Shown here: positions 9,409 through 17,325 of the stretch, piece by piece
Position numbering within the stretch: position 1 is the first letter of the stretch
Layout: each line of letters starts with the position of its first letter
Source of the DNA: Betaproteobacteria bacterium
Lineage (GTDB): Bacteria; Acidobacteriota; Terriglobia; Acidiferrales; UBA7541
Length of the DNA: 64,000 bases
Direction: 5' to 3'
Assembly (NCBI GenBank): GCA_903970165.1
Contig: CAJCHZ010000054.1
Span: forward strand, 1 to 64,000
Made by a program: the position numbers and the translations under genes
Notes under the pieces: model-generated
Told to the model about the DNA's origin: nothing
The model's input: the letters and a program-made list of their open reading frames with translations, nothing else
Databases searched by the model: none

Positions 9409-9793
9409 CTCCCTCCGCGCGGAAAGCGGCGTGACCTAGGATTGGAGGACGCTTTATTATAAGTGGGTGATAATCTCCCGGCGTGAATACACGGAACGAA
9501 CGCGATGAACAGTTCCGCTAAGTCTGCCGTAAGCGTACGGTTCTGGTACCTTACTGCACGCACTCCAGAGATCAGCTCAACAATTGCACCGTCAACTCTA
9601 TGCCGTGATTTTGCATGGTGCTGGCATCGTTCTCTACCGTTCTAATTTTTACAGGACGGGCGACTGGTCCCGAAGCAGTGGAAAGAGCGAGTTGGGGCCC
9701 AGAGCACCCAATGAAATTAAGGGGAGAAATAGAGTTAGCGTCCACGCCCGGGCTTCTCGTGTTGTTTTACAGCGTGTAATGCGTTTGACAACC
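9409..9793 (+). other. Gene-free spacer before the IS21 element
   Basis: 385 bp with no supported reading frame, RNA or strong hairpin. It ends at the left inverted repeat of the IS21-family element and probably marks the junction of chromosomal DNA and mobile DNA. Confidence 0.4.
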
Positions 9794-9983
9794 TGATTTG
9801 GCCCACATTTGATACTTTCATTTGGCCCACCCTAAGGCCGTGATTTTCCTCTTCTTCCGGGGCTGTTGTTTCCGTGGCCCCGGAGGGAGCGGAGTCCTGC
9901 GGTCCGGTTTCCAGGACCGCGTTTAGGACGGAGCGGACGCCGGGGCCACGGAGTCGCGTGGCGCACCGTGCGGTCCGGCCCGC

Positions 9984-10763
9984 TCAAGAGGCTTTTTTCT
10001 TCTGCCTTCCTTCCACCGTGCGCCGGAAGCGATACGATTCCGTGCCGGTCTCGATGATGTGCGCGCGGTCGGTGACGCGGTCCAGCAGCGCCTTGCACAG
10101 CCGCGGATTCGGAAACACTTGCGTCCACTCCGAAAAGGGCAGGTTGGTGGTCACGATCAGCGTGGCCCGTTCAGCGCGTTCCGCGATCACTTGAAACAAA
10201 AACTCCGCGCCGATCTCCGCCAGCGGAACATAACCCACTTCGTCCAGCGCGATCACGTCGTAGCGCATCCAGCGCGCCAGTACGCGTCGCACTCCGTGGT
10301 GCTGGCCCGCTTCCACCAACTCGTTCACCAGGTTCGCCGCCGTGGTAAAGCGCACTCTGCGTTTCTGGCGGCACGCGGCTACGCATAGCCCCGTCGCCAA
10401 ATGCGTCTTGCCCGTGCCGCACTCGCCGATCAGCACCACCGGCTCGGCCCGCGTGATGTAGCCGCCTTCGGCCAGTTCGCGAATCTTCGCCGCCGGTATC
10501 TGCGGCGCACGCGCGAACTCGAACTCCTCCAGCGTCTTCATCCGCGGCAGCTTGGCTTCGTGCAGCCGATGCGTGATGGCATGCCGGTCGCGTTCTTCGC
10601 TCTCCATCGCCAGCAGCGCTTCCAAATAACCGATGTGGCTGCGATTTTCTTTCACCGCTTGTTCCGCCAGCTGCACAAAGTTCGCGCCCACCACCGGCAC
10701 CTTCACCGCCTTGCAAAACTGCCGCACCGAAGCGTGTTCCAGAGCTTGCGCTTGTTGATTCAT
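9984..10763 (-). CDS. istB: IS21 helper ATPase IstB
   Basis: 259-aa AAA+ ATPase of the DnaC/IstB type. Walker A is [14 protein letters not shown], Walker [13 protein letters not shown], and sensor-1 [12 protein letters not shown]. The N-terminal helical segment ([19 protein letters not shown]) is the IstB target-DNA/IstA interaction part. Its start overlaps the istA stop by 4 bp (ATGA), implying translational coupling. IstB loads on target DNA and activates the IstA transpososome. The length is normal and no lesion is visible. Confidence 0.95.
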   Translation of the reverse strand: MNQQAQALEHASVRQFCKAVKVPVVGANFVQLAEQAVKENRSHIGYLEALLAMESEERDRHAITHRLHEAKLPRMKTLEEFEFARAPQIPAAKIRELAEGGYITRAEPVVLIGECGTGKTHLATGLCVAACRQKRRVRFTTAANLVNELVEAGQHHGVRRVLARWMRYDVIALDEVGYVPLAEIGAEFLFQVIAERAERATLIVTTNLPFSEWTQVFPNPRLCKALLDRVTDRAHIIETGTESYRFRRTVEGRQKKKAS

Positions 10764-12292
10764 GGCCGCACCGCCCCGAGCAACTGGTCATAGTCGTTCA
10801 ACCCCGGCAGCGGCCGCTCGTAGCGTCCCAGCAAGCCGATCTCCGGAAGCGGTTGCTCGCCATGGGTCAGCGTGCCGGCCACCAGCAGATGCCGCACCGC
10901 CGCCGCGTCCGTGCAACCCAGCGCCAACGCTTGCTCAATCCCTTTTCGCAACGCTTCCCAGCCGTGTTGCGAGCCTAGGCGCAGCAACTCGATCATCTCG
11001 CGCGTGCCCGCTTGCTTCCCGTGCCGCTCGCGCAGACTCTGCCACAAGCGATCGAAGCTCTCCGGCCAACGCCCGCGTTCTCGCCACTGTTGCAAGGGTG
11101 TCGATCCCGCCAGCGCGCCGGGTTTTCTTTCCAGCACGTCCAGATAATGCTCCAGATCCAACACCGCCTGATGCCGCGCGAAACTACGTTCGTGCCGCGC
11201 CACGCAGCGTTGCTCGTACCACACCTCCACATAAGCAGGCAGCAGCCGCGCCTGCGTCTTCGTCCCCGCCCGCAGTGGAACCGAGTAGCGGTTCGTTCGA
11301 ACTTTCACGCAGCCTTGGCCATCCACCACCGGAAAACTCGTTTCCGCCAACTCGAACCCTTCGCGGAGTAAAGGCAGCAGATGTTCACGCTCAATGCCCA
11401 TCGCCTCGCCCACCGAGAGCGGCCTCCCGTGAATCCTCCGCTGTTCCTCCTGCTGGCAGCACGTGCGCAAATACTCATTCAACGCGGCCAGATCTTTTAC
11501 TTTCGGCACCGGCACCAGATGGTTCCGCCGGAAATAACCCACTTCGCCTTCCACGCCGCCCTTCTCGTTGCCGCGCGCCGGGTTGCAAAACTCCGTCTGG
11601 AATCCCCAGTGCGAGCGAAAAGCGATCAGCCGGTCGGTCTCCTCTCGCTGGTACCCACGCAAAATCTTTTTCACCGCGCTCTTCAGGTTGTCGTAGCGCA
11701 GCCGCCGGAACACCCCGCCGAAATAGTGAAAGGCCTGCTCGTGCGCTTCCAGAAAGGCTTGCTGCGTGGCGTGAAAATACGCGGTGTGAAACGCCCCGCC
11801 GCCCGCCATGCTGCGCATGCTGAAAAAATGCGTAGTCTGGCGACCCTCGTCGAACTCCACCGCGGCTTCGTACCAATCCACCTGGGCTTCCACGCCCCAG
11901 TCGTAACTCTGCGGCACGAACGTCTCGCGCGCTGCCACACCCATCTCCTGCTTGCGCCGCCGCACGTAACGCCGCACCGTTGCCTCTGCCACGCGTACCT
12001 CGGGATGCTCTTTCTGAATCCGCCGCCAGATCCGGTGCGCCGTGTGCCGCTGCTTGCGCGGTGCTTCCCGATCACTCTGCAAAATCCCGTCAATGAACTC
12101 GCGCACCGGGCCCAGCTTCGGACTGCTCCGTTCTGGTATCTTGCGCTCCGGCGGTATCGCGCTGGCCAACGCTTGCCGCACCATGCGGCGATGCGTGTTC
12201 AACTTCTTCGCCACTCCCTGGATCGTGCCCACCCCCAACCGATACTCCCGCCGAATCTCCTCGAACAGTTCCACTTTGCGTCTCCTGTCCAT
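10760..12292 (-). CDS. istA: IS21 transposase IstA
   Basis: 510 aa. The N-terminal HTH is [20 protein letters not shown] followed by [13 protein letters not shown]. The DDE integrase core shows [10 protein letters not shown] (first Asp), [14 protein letters not shown] (second Asp) and [14 protein letters not shown] (Glu). The C-terminal Mu-transposase-like barrel contains [12 protein letters not shown]. Full length for the family. Expected to recognise the paired GGCCCAC boxes at both ends together with IstB. Confidence 0.95.
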   Translation of the reverse strand: MDRRRKVELFEEIRREYRLGVGTIQGVAKKLNTHRRMVRQALASAIPPERKIPERSSPKLGPVREFIDGILQSDREAPRKQRHTAHRIWRRIQKEHPEVRVAEATVRRYVRRRKQEMGVAARETFVPQSYDWGVEAQVDWYEAAVEFDEGRQTTHFFSMRSMAGGGAFHTAYFHATQQAFLEAHEQAFHYFGGVFRRLRYDNLKSAVKKILRGYQREETDRLIAFRSHWGFQTEFCNPARGNEKGGVEGEVGYFRRNHLVPVPKVKDLAALNEYLRTCCQQEEQRRIHGRPLSVGEAMGIEREHLLPLLREGFELAETSFPVVDGQGCVKVRTNRYSVPLRAGTKTQARLLPAYVEVWYEQRCVARHERSFARHQAVLDLEHYLDVLERKPGALAGSTPLQQWRERGRWPESFDRLWQSLRERHGKQAGTREMIELLRLGSQHGWEALRKGIEQALALGCTDAAAVRHLLVAGTLTHGEQPLPEIGLLGRYERPLPGLNDYDQLLGAVRP

Positions 12293-12375
12293 CGGCCCCC
12301 CGTCGTTCCTGCTGACAGGTTAGGCCGTCCGTGATGTCCAGCGTGGGCCAAATCAAATGCGCGAAGTGGGCCAAC

Positions 12376-12891
12376 TCAGAGTAGCGAAATCATGTAATTC
12401 TGTAATTCCTTGCCAAACACTTTTGCAGCCCAGTCCGGTATTGTCTGTGCGGTTTTACTCAATTTGCCGCCGATGAAGTGCGCCACTACGCGAAAGCCGC
12501 AGCGATGAGCTGTGTTGTCGTACACGAGCAATTCATCGGCATGTTTGGGGACTCCGGAGAGATTCTTCGTTGATTCCCGATAGGACGCAATCACGCTGGA
12601 CATGGGCACGGCTTGCCCGCCTCGACTCATGCGCACCAACACCCGCCCCACATTCAAATTTGCGTCTTCCGTAGAAATAAAAAGAACCTTCGTCGAAAAC
12701 CCTGCGGCCTTAGCCTGGTCGAGCAGTTGTGTGTCCACACGAATGTCTTCGACGGCGAAAGAACGCCCGTCATCGAGAAACGGTTGTTGCTGGTGTCTCA
12801 GTGGGGGAACAAGTGTTGGGAATGGCTCTTTCAAATAGGCTTCGTAGAAGGTTGTTTTGCCGGCGCCCACCGGTCCCGCGATTATGAACAA
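12376..12891 (-). CDS. Zeta-toxin-like P-loop kinase, 3' end closed by IS21
   Basis: About 171 aa. It begins MFIIAGPVGAGKTTFYEAYL, with the first codon TTG, and carries a GPxGxGKT Walker A motif characteristic of zeta toxin/'predicted ABC-type ATPase' kinases. Downstream are FAVEDIRVDTQLLDQA, VLFISTEDANLNVGRVLVRM and a VASYRES-like LID arginine segment, then LLVYDNTAHRCGF. Family members phosphorylate UDP-N-acetylglucosamine-type substrates; the substrate here is unknown. The frame is open upstream of the TTG to overlap the preceding gene's stop, so the true start is uncertain. The terminal TGA is formed by the outer three bases of the IS21 right end, so a few C-terminal residues were probably lost. 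Confidence 0.75.
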   Translation of the reverse strand: MFIIAGPVGAGKTTFYEAYLKEPFPTLVPPLRHQQQPFLDDGRSFAVEDIRVDTQLLDQAKAAGFSTKVLFISTEDANLNVGRVLVRMSRGGQAVPMSSVIASYRESTKNLSGVPKHADELLVYDNTAHRCGFRVVAHFIGGKLSKTAQTIPDWAAKVFGKELQNYMISLL

Positions 12892-12908
12892 TGCTGGCTT
12901 CTGCTTGC

Positions 12909-13586
12909 TCAGGATGCGAGTTCCCCGTGTGCAATTTTGCGCGGATCTTTCGGGCGCGCGGGCTCAAAACTTGTTTCCAACTTCTCAACAGGGGTTCGCT
13001 CTCCGTCAGACGTGACTTTCACCGTCACCTTCAGGTTACGGTCGTATTCGTAATATGTTCCATTGGGCTCTTCCGCCTCTAAGGGAACTGATTGCATTGC
13101 CGAAAGCCCGGAGAGCATCTGGTGAAGCTCCCGACGCTCCGACTCCGACATTGTGTCGTATGAACGCAAGGACGAAGCTCGTCCCATGGTTGGTTTTTTG
13201 AGTTTGCCTTCCCCAGTCTTCGAGTAGTAAGCCAGAAGGGCGCTATTCACGAGCTGATTCATCGAACAATTCCGCTTCTTAGCTACGTCATGAATGCGCT
13301 TGCGAAGGCGATTCAAGATGACAACTTGCGTTTCTCTCCCGGTTTGTTTCTGTCTGGACTGAAGAGTCACAAGCTCGACAGTATTCAGGTCAACCGCCAG
13401 AAGCGCATCGTTGACCGAAGTCGAGAGTTCTCCCATGTATCGCGGTTTGTCCCGCAGGAATTTGTCGAGGGCACTCAGGAGCCGTACATTGTAGACTCCG
13501 AAGTGAACGCTTCGCCGCTTGGGCACGTTCCCTACTGTCATCAGGATGGGGTTGCCGCGACAAAAGATAAGTTGCGGCTCATACAT
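12909..13586 (-). CDS. RHH-type protein, probable antitoxin/regulator of the zeta-like kinase
   Basis: 225 aa, just upstream of the zeta-like gene (17-bp gap or overlap depending on start choice), so very likely an operon. Two ribbon-helix-helix-like segments are visible: SVHFGVYNVRLLSALDKFL with STSVNDALLAVDL near residues 26-70, and ETQVVILNRLRKRIHDVAKK with CSMNQLVNSALLAYYS around 85-125. The C-terminal ~90 residues are polar and unassigned and could be the toxin-binding tail. It is longer than classical epsilon antitoxins and does not look like one. The pairing is inferred from gene order. ATG 13586 has no clear ribosome site; ATG 13541 (MTVGNVPK) is an alternative. Confidence 0.6.
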   Translation of the reverse strand: MYEPQLIFCRGNPILMTVGNVPKRRSVHFGVYNVRLLSALDKFLRDKPRYMGELSTSVNDALLAVDLNTVELVTLQSRQKQTGRETQVVILNRLRKRIHDVAKKRNCSMNQLVNSALLAYYSKTGEGKLKKPTMGRASSLRSYDTMSESERRELHQMLSGLSAMQSVPLEAEEPNGTYYEYDRNLKVTVKVTSDGERTPVEKLETSFEPARPKDPRKIAHGELAS

Positions 13587-13687
13587 ACAGATATATACAC
13601 CACCCTCGCCGCTCGTTCAAGCCGCCCCCTCAATTTTGCAAGAGTGTGCGTATTTCGAATCGTGATCTCGCCAATCTGGCCGCCTTG

Positions 13688-13700
13688 ATGCAAAATGCAT
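13688..13700. promoter_or_regulatory. Small palindrome upstream of the RHH/zeta operon
   Basis: ATGCA-AAA-TGCAT, a 5+3+5 inverted repeat about 100 bp upstream of the RHH-like gene. RHH antitoxins commonly repress their own promoter by binding short palindromes, so this is a possible operator. There is only one copy and the assignment is a guess from position. Confidence 0.25.
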
Positions 13701-13767
13701 TCGGAAGCCCGGCGACAGGCGTAAAATCAATGAGTTCGCCGTGCTAATCGCGAATCAAGTCTTGGCC

Positions 13768-14214
13768 TCAAGGTAAGGAGCGATGATCTACTCCTATGAC
13801 CTTGTCATTCGAGTCCTCAGTTCCTTGCACCGACGTTTTCACATTCCGTGTACCCCGCCAATGAAAACCAGGCCTGTCTTCTTCTAGGCGTCTTAGATTC
13901 GCAAACGGGTCCCGCTCTTCAACTGCCTCCACTTTTGTTCCCTGCGGCTCTTGCGCTTCGAGAGGTTTATCCTGTTTTCCCCAGCTGCTGGTGGCGGTTG
14001 GCTTCTTTGCGTTTCTGCTGCGTGAGAGGGTCTTGTGAAAAGCGCGATAGCTCATCTGTAGCCCTTCCCCTTCCAGCGCTACCCAAATCTCTTTAAAACC
14101 ATGCCCGGACCTCAGCGCCGCCTCGATCCCCGGAAGAAGTGATCGAATGAGCGCAGCTTTTCTCCGGGGCGGGGTAGCGGCTAATTTATTCAGGCACTGG
14201 CGAAAATGTTCCAT
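13768..14214 (-). CDS. TraK/DUF5338-like plasmid-type accessory protein
   Basis: 148 aa. The N-terminal half RRKAALIRSLLPGIEAALRS with GFKEIWVALEGEGLQMSYRA, then FHKTLSRSR, has the 'LLPEIEAALAAGYSxxxIWxxLxxxGxxxSxxxFxxYLxRxR' pattern seen in small TraK-like/DUF5338 proteins of conjugative and mobilizable elements. There it forms an HTH-like DNA-binding fold. The C-terminal half is charged and disordered. It is divergent from the 142-aa mobilization gene across a repeat-rich spacer, which fits a DNA-processing or relaxosome role. The family call rests on pattern only. Confidence 0.5.
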   Translation of the reverse strand: MEHFRQCLNKLAATPPRRKAALIRSLLPGIEAALRSGHGFKEIWVALEGEGLQMSYRAFHKTLSRSRNAKKPTATSSWGKQDKPLEAQEPQGTKVEAVEERDPFANLRRLEEDRPGFHWRGTRNVKTSVQGTEDSNDKVIGVDHRSLP

Positions 14215-14233
14215 TTGACATGCATTCTGATGC

Positions 14234-14250
14234 TGCTATACATATAGCAC
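14234..14250 (-). promoter_or_regulatory. Palindrome copy 1 (GTGCTATATGTATAGCA) ahead of the TraK-like gene
   Basis: Near-perfect dyad TGCTATA-YR-TATAGCA, 20 bp upstream of the minus-strand start at 14214. The same 15-bp string GTGCTATATGTATAG recurs at 15157-15171, facing the excisionase-like gene. Two identical upstream sites in one island suggest a shared repressor or shared promoter architecture. Confidence 0.55.
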
Positions 14251-14286
14251 TATGGCATCCCGGTGTAAAGCAAGCGGCTCCGCTAC

Positions 14287-14407
14287 GTCGGCAGAAATCG
14301 GCAAGAGTAGACAGAAATCAACAGAAGTCGGCAACAGTCGCCCAAAAATCAACCAAAGTCGGCAGAAATCGACAAAAGTCATCAGTTGTCAACGGAAGTC
14401 AACACTC
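14287..14407 (+). repeat. Array of twelve phased 10-bp repeats (consensus RTCRRCARAA)
   Basis: Units start at 14287, 14297, 14307, 14317, 14327, 14337, 14348, 14358, 14368, 14378, 14388 and 14398. Nearly every unit keeps TC (or TA) at positions 2-3 and C at position 6; examples are GTCGGCAGAA (twice), ATCAACAGAA and ATCGACAAAA. One 11-bp step keeps the array close to helical phase. It lies in the non-coding divergent region between two mobilization-type genes. This recalls iterons or an oriT/relaxosome binding array, putting one face of the helix in register for a protein. No spacers are present, so it is not CRISPR. Confidence 0.7.
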
Positions 14408-14637
14408 TTTCCACAGGAATAGGAGCGCCGTGCAGGGAATGCTAGGGGATCATCGGCGAAAACACACGTATTGGAACATAAAGGGTTGTGGCGACTCTGC
14501 GCGTGATTCTACAGGCAAGTCCTTATTTTTCAGAGGGAAGGGATGTGGCGGCTTTTGGTCCAAATGTGGCACAAATGTGCCACCGCAGATTCTTCCACGT
14601 TTCTCGACTCTTCGACAGTCTAAATGGAAGGAAATAT

Positions 14638-15066
14638 ATGGCAAAACCCAGAATTGAGCGGAGTTTGTTGTTTCCGAACAAGGAATTCCGAGAGCGAGTG
14701 CGGAAAGCATCGAAGGACCGGGGCTTCCGATCCGAACAGGCATTTATCCTCGCCGCTTGCGAACGCGAGATTCGCAGGGGTGATGACACTGAATCCGTAA
14801 CGCAGTTTGAGGCGCGCATCGCAGCCACACTCATGAACCTGGCGAAGCAGGGGCAACATCTTCAAACGCTCGTAGAGGCGCAGGTCGCCATAACGGACGT
14901 GCTCCTGAAGTACGTCATTACCTGTGTTGTGGAACCCCCAGAAGATGCGCTCCCTGCGGCGCGCGTTCGCGCCAGGTTGCGCTACGACAAGCTGATCCGC
15001 GCTGCGGCGAAAGAGCTCTCGAACAAAAATAGAGACACTCTGAGGGACATGGTAGCCGATGACTGA
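14638..15066 (+). CDS. Small mobilization-type (MobC/RHH-like) protein
   Basis: 142 aa from ATG 14638, which has GGAAGGA directly upstream; an upstream-extended frame to 14488 crosses AT-rich non-coding DNA and is not favoured. The N-terminus MAKPRIERSLLFPNKEFRER followed by RKASKDRGFRSEQAFILAAC resembles the ribbon-helix-helix domains of relaxosome accessory proteins, which begin with a beta strand that contacts DNA. The middle (TLMNLAKQGQHLQTLVEAQV) is helical with MobC-like spacing. No relaxase gene is visible in the window. Function inferred from fold pattern and from the adjacent phased repeats. Confidence 0.5.
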   Translation: MAKPRIERSLLFPNKEFRERVRKASKDRGFRSEQAFILAACEREIRRGDDTESVTQFEARIAATLMNLAKQGQHLQTLVEAQVAITDVLLKYVITCVVEPPEDALPAARVRARLRYDKLIRAAAKELSNKNRDTLRDMVADD

Positions 15067-15156
15067 CGAACCGCCACTGCGATCGCGCCTGAGAAAGTCA
15101 AAACACAGCCAAACTACAATGCGATAAGTCCTTTTTCTGAAAAACACTTTTCAATG

Positions 15157-15173
15157 GTGCTATATGTATAGTA
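15157..15173 (+). promoter_or_regulatory. Palindrome copy 2 (GTGCTATATGTATAGTA) ahead of the excisionase-like gene
   Basis: Shares GTGCTATATGTATAG with the site at 14236-14250 in opposite genomic orientation. In both cases the motif reads toward its downstream gene. It lies about 82 bp before ATG 15255. It could be an operator or an unusual extended -10 region. Confidence 0.5.
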
Positions 15174-15254
15174 TGATGAATTCGGCTTGCAGGCAGGCAA
15201 GTGTTCTGTCTAGCTAGTAGGCGCATCGGACGAAACGCGGAGCAATGTCGAGCA

Positions 15255-15500
15255 ATGGCTTCATCGTCCCAAATCCAACAGTCGGTCCCCGTTGAACGGC
15301 ACTATGCTGTTACGGAAATTGCCGAAATTTGGAATTTGAGCACCGACAAGATTCGCAATCTTTTCGAAGACGAGCCAGGCGTTCTTGTAATCGGGGAACG
15401 AAACCCGCGCCGAAAGAGACGGTACGTGACCTTGCGCATCCCACAATCTGTCGTCGAGCGAGTTCATTCGCGGTTGGCATCGAAAGGTGTGAATCGGTAA
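15255..15500 (+). CDS. AlpA/excisionase-like MerR-type DNA-binding protein
   Basis: 81 aa from ATG 15255. RHYAVTEIAEIWNLSTDKIR followed by NLFEDEPGVLVIGE is the HTH_17/AlpA pattern of a winged helix, where a 'T..EIA..W..S...VR.L....G' helix-turn-helix is followed by a wing; the Arg-rich RNPRRKRRYVTLRIP forms the wing. Such proteins act as recombination directionality factors or repressors in integrative elements. It lies 111 bp from the end of the convergent tyrosine integrase, which supports an Xis-like role. An in-frame start at 15201 is possible but lacks a ribosome site. Confidence 0.65.
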   Translation: MASSSQIQQSVPVERHYAVTEIAEIWNLSTDKIRNLFEDEPGVLVIGERNPRRKRRYVTLRIPQSVVERVHSRLASKGVNR

Positions 15501-15611
15501 GAAGGAGAGTGGAACATGCTTCCAAACGCTCAGGGCAGCGCTCCGGTTTTCTCATTTCAGGCCGTCACACTCCACCGCACTGGACACGCGACATGCTTAG
15601 CATTTGTTCTC

Positions 15612-16673
15612 CTATAACTTCCACGCTTTTTCAATCGACTCTTCCAGTTTTAGCTGCCGGGACTTCACCCAAGGAGCGTAGTGGCGTTCGGTAACCTTGA
15701 TTGACGAATGTCCCAAGAGCAACGATACCGTTTCGAGCGGGACTGCGGCCTGGAGAAGGTTCACAGAGAACGTATCGCGGAACCGGTGGGCATGCCCTTT
15801 GATCCCGGCAAGCTTGAAAACGTTCGCCAAACTCCGTTGCCAATCTGCAACCGTTGATTTTGCCAGGCCGTTCCCCGACCAAAAGAAATGTTTTCCGCGC
15901 GGGTTCAGCTCTTCCAATTCTTCCACGATCTTTTTAGGTACCGGAAGCCAGACTGGCTGCCCGGTCTTTTGGGTGTAGAGAAGGAGCTTATTTTCGTGGA
16001 GCTTGTCTCTTGATAGCGTCGCCGCGTCTCTGATACGGAGACCCGAGTAGCGCAACAGATTGATGAACGCGCGAACGCGCCTTCCACTATCGACACCGTA
16101 GATTCCCTTATTCGGATAAACCTCGGTGGCCCAGAGGATCTTCTCTATCTCGTTATCAGTGAACGGAAGCGTGGGCGTCGGCCGCGCAAGGGGAGCCTTT
16201 ATAAGCTTCGCCGGATTTTCCCACGTCCAGCCGGACTCTATGCAGAACTTGAAGAATGTCCGCAGACGCTCAAGTTTCTTCCGGGCCGAGATGGAAGCCA
16301 TCTCCCAGGATTCCCGGTATTCACGCATTTCTGGGAGCGAGAGCGACCCAACTGATCGCCTGCCGAACCGATCCTTCAATTCTCTGGTGAGGAGTCTGTA
16401 CTTATCGAGAGACGCGTCTGAAAGTTTGCGAGCTTCACAATCCTTCACGAAGGCCTCGCACGCGAGAGTGACTGTCGCGTCCTCGTGTTTCCGGGGGCCG
16501 CCTTCCCAATCACGAACCAGCTTTTGCGCGGCCTCCCAGTTTCTGAGGTCGAGCGATTTCTTCAACCATTTCCCGTGGAGCGTGCCTTGCGCCCAGATCG
16601 GGCATTGGCATTTTTTCTGGGTCCGCAGCCGGTGCGGACAAGCCTTCATGTGCCGTCTGTAGAGATTCAACAC
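15612..16673 (-). CDS. Tyrosine site-specific integrase of the ssrA island
   Basis: 353 aa, phage-integrase family. An N-terminal Cys-rich segment (CPHRLRTQKKCQCPIWAQG) is typical of this Acidobacteriota integrase type. It is followed by a SAM-like core-binding domain (residues ~80-165) and the catalytic domain. The catalytic set is visible: Arg in LLRYSGLRIRDA, Lys in TQKTGQPVWLP, HxxR in HAHRFRDTFSVNLL, His in LLGHSSIKVTERHY, and the nucleophile Tyr in the same HYAPW segment. The gene starts 84 bp from the 3' end of ssrA, a classic integration site. The enzyme therefore probably inserted this island into the tmRNA gene. Confidence 0.93.
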   Translation of the reverse strand: MLNLYRRHMKACPHRLRTQKKCQCPIWAQGTLHGKWLKKSLDLRNWEAAQKLVRDWEGGPRKHEDATVTLACEAFVKDCEARKLSDASLDKYRLLTRELKDRFGRRSVGSLSLPEMREYRESWEMASISARKKLERLRTFFKFCIESGWTWENPAKLIKAPLARPTPTLPFTDNEIEKILWATEVYPNKGIYGVDSGRRVRAFINLLRYSGLRIRDAATLSRDKLHENKLLLYTQKTGQPVWLPVPKKIVEELEELNPRGKHFFWSGNGLAKSTVADWQRSLANVFKLAGIKGHAHRFRDTFSVNLLQAAVPLETVSLLLGHSSIKVTERHYAPWVKSRQLKLEESIEKAWKL

Positions 16674-16756
16674 CCCAATAGTCTACCACAGCCTGGAACG
16701 TAGGTGGAACGCGATGTTTTCTCCTTAAATAAACTACTATAAATCAATAATATACA

Positions 16757-16785
16757 TGGTGGAGGCGGGGGGAGTCGAACCCCCG
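16757..16785 (-). other. Probable attachment site of the island (3' end of ssrA)
   Basis: The T-arm/acceptor part of ssrA abuts the integrase gene, and tyrosine integrases of this arrangement recombine within the 3' end of the RNA gene and restore it. A second copy should mark the far end of the island. I did not find one between 1 and 16 kb by eye, so the distal att site may lie outside the window, be diverged, or have been lost. Confidence 0.5.
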
Positions 16786-17136
16786 TCCGAAAAGCGCTAC
16801 GGACCGAAGCCTACATGCTTATCTCAATTCGGTGTGCGACCCGGCCCTTGCGGGCTGATCGCGCGTTCGCCAGCGGCGCTTGGAATGAGCAAGATGCGCA
16901 ACCAACTAGTCCGATGGTTCTCGCCCACGCCTTACGGACCGAAAGGCTCAGGCCAGCTCACTGTGTGACGCCTCTGACCGGGCCCATGAGCGAAGCCCGG
17001 GGAAGCGTGCGCTTAATTAATTAAGCAGCAAGTGCCAAGTTGTTGTTGGCATTTCTAGTTTCCACCAAGTTACGGGCAGGTGGGTCCCGGCATGCCTTCG
17101 GGCCGCGACAGCTTCCGTCGAAACCGTGTCGCCCCC
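16757..17136 (-). ncRNA. ssrA: Transfer-messenger RNA (tmRNA)
   Basis: The 5' end GGGGGCGACACGGTTTCGAC (17136 downward) and the 3' end with a T-arm GGTTCGACTCC and encoded CCA (16757) are diagnostic. Acceptor stem GGGGGCG pairs with CGCCTCC with one G-U pair. The tag reading frame at 17050-17021 gives ANNNLALAA followed by TAA. tmRNA with SmpB rescues stalled ribosomes and tags the nascent peptide for ClpXP-type proteolysis. The total of 380 nt is normal for a one-piece tmRNA. The 3' end is directly next to an integrase gene, showing use as an integration site. Confidence 0.96.
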
Positions 17137-17325
17137 TGAGGGTATTTTAGCATTTTTGGCGAATGGGCGTTGGGTGGTCTCCTTGGGTTGGAGATGGGAT
17201 GCGCAGAGGTTGACCCTTCGCCTCGGCTGCGGGCGAGCAGTCGACAGTTGAAAGAACGGAAAAGGTCGCTGCTCTTAGAGAGCATTCCATTTCCAAGTTC
17301 CCGCGGGCAGTAGCTCGCTTCTGCC

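Larger units (their letters stand above)
9794..12378 (-). mobile_element. IS21-family insertion sequence, 2585 bp
   Basis: Each end carries two copies of a conserved box, as is usual in IS21. On the left are TGATTTGGCCCAC (9794-9806) and CATTTGGCCCAC (9819-9830). On the right, read inward on the minus strand, are TGAGTTGGCCCAC (12378-12366) and GATTTGGCCCAC (12354-12343). It carries intact istA and istB overlapping by 4 bp. No direct target duplication is seen: the left flank reads TTGACAACC and the right flank GAGTAGCG. This suggests a later rearrangement or one-sided deletion. The right end supplies the stop codon of the neighbouring zeta-like gene. Confidence 0.9.

Noticed and set aside
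10762..11823. 353-codon plus-strand frame over istA
   Set aside because: Antisense to a confirmed transposase with complete catalytic motifs.
14287..14407. CRISPR array
   Set aside because: Repeats are 10 bp, degenerate and contiguous with no spacers; no cas genes in the window.
14220..14657. Plus-strand frame reading SARVDRNQQKSATVAQKST
   Set aside because: The apparent protein repeat is produced by the 10-bp DNA array; no start signal and the frame shifts with the repeat phase.
1..16000. Distal attachment site (second copy of the ssrA 3' end)
   Set aside because: No GTTCGACTCCCCCC-like copy was found by eye on either strand; it may be outside the window.
16756..16968. Plus-strand frame MVEAGGVEPPSEKRYG...
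   Set aside because: A frequent false gene call on the antisense strand of the tmRNA 3' end.
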